A stretch of 5,252 nucleotides of DNA, from positions 1 to 5,252 of the forward strand of contig JAFCZY010000213.1 of the NCBI GenBank assembly GCA_019314105.1. Direction: 5' to 3'. This document shows positions 5,000-5,252 of this stretch, piece by piece. Both the position numbers and the translations under genes were made by a program. Each line of letters begins with the position of its first letter. The first letter of the stretch is position 1. The notes below the pieces were generated by a model, which did no database searches, was not told the DNA's origin, and saw only the letters and a list, made by a program, of their open reading frames with translations. Source of the DNA: Deltaproteobacteria bacterium. Its GTDB lineage: Bacteria; Desulfobacterota; Desulfobacteria; Desulfobacterales; Desulfobacteraceae.

Positions 5000-5252
5000 G
5001 TCCAACACTTATTGGCATCACCGGTATTGCAATCATGCTCTTTTTGTTCATGACAAGAATGCCTGTTGCATTTGTTATGGCCATCGTTGGCTTTGTTGGA
5101 TTCAGCACAGTGATTACAACGAATGCCGGCCTGGCCCTTTTATCCAGAAATGTGTATGAAGTCTTTGGATCTTATGATTTAACAACAATTCCCTTATTCA
5201 TCCTCATGGGACAGATTGGGTTTAATTCCGGAATCAGCAAGCGTCTTTACGA
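4996..5252 (+). CDS. dctM: TRAP transporter large membrane subunit, DctM family, 3' end cut by window edge
   Basis: This is the start of the large membrane subunit that forms the ion-coupled transport channel of the TRAP system. Only 85 complete codons are in the window; full-length DctM is typically about 425-430 residues with a dozen or so membrane segments. Seen: a hydrophobic N-terminal helix (about 4-20), RMPVAFVMAIVGFVGF (21-36), and TTIPLFILMGQIGFNSGISKRLY near the visible end, a strongly conserved DctM pattern (IPLFILMG, SGI, RLY). It begins at the ATG within ATGA overlapping the dctQ stop. No clear ribosome binding site precedes it, so translation is probably coupled to dctQ. The frame is distinct from that of dctQ, so this is not a fused QM protein. 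Confidence 0.92.
   Translation, partial: MSPTLIGITGIAIMLFLFMTRMPVAFVMAIVGFVGFSTVITTNAGLALLSRNVYEVFGSYDLTTIPLFILMGQIGFNSGISKRLY

Overview
The window reads as a piece of an anaerobic aromatic-degradation locus from a strict anaerobe, most likely a sulfate-reducing deltaproteobacterium of the Desulfobacterales type (Desulfobacula-like). That placement is an inference. It rests on the two signature enzymes of the lower benzoyl-CoA pathway, the moderately AT-rich composition, and the neighbouring TRAP transporter. No rRNA or other taxonomic marker is present.

Left half (1-3052, minus strand, read right to left): a tightly packed operon with gaps of 19 to 30 bp. The first gene is a 59-residue protein resembling the DUF2080 'transposon-encoded' family. 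It is followed by a zinc-dependent 6-hydroxycyclohex-1-ene-1-carbonyl-CoA dehydrogenase (had/bamQ), a FabG-like short-chain dehydrogenase, and 6-oxocyclohex-1-ene-1-carbonyl-CoA hydrolase (oah/bamA), which runs off the left edge. Had oxidises the hydroxyl made by hydration of cyclohexadienoyl-CoA. Oah then hydrates and opens the ring to 3-hydroxypimeloyl-CoA. The short-chain dehydrogenase is not a standard pathway member; it may act on 3-hydroxypimeloyl-CoA or on a related alicyclic intermediate.

Centre (3053-3409): a 357-bp AT-rich divergent control region. It holds a good sigma-70-type promoter facing each way (TTGACA-N17-TATAAG on minus, TTGACA-N18-TATAGT on plus) and a perfect 14-bp palindrome between them. 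The transporter leader carries several more palindromes and an isolated, perfect Shine-Dalgarno sequence.

Right half (3410-5252, plus strand): a tripartite TRAP transporter operon. It encodes a periplasmic binding protein (dctP), a small membrane subunit (dctQ) and the beginning of the large membrane subunit (dctM), which is cut by the right edge. A 13-bp inverted repeat lies between dctP and dctQ, and dctQ/dctM overlap by 4 bases. The divergent layout with a shared control region suggests, without proving, that the transporter imports an aromatic or alicyclic acid that the left-hand operon degrades.

The enzymes and transporter belong to known families. The least explained items are the DUF2080-like gene at the head of a catabolic operon, the extra dehydrogenase, and the palindrome-rich leader of dctP.
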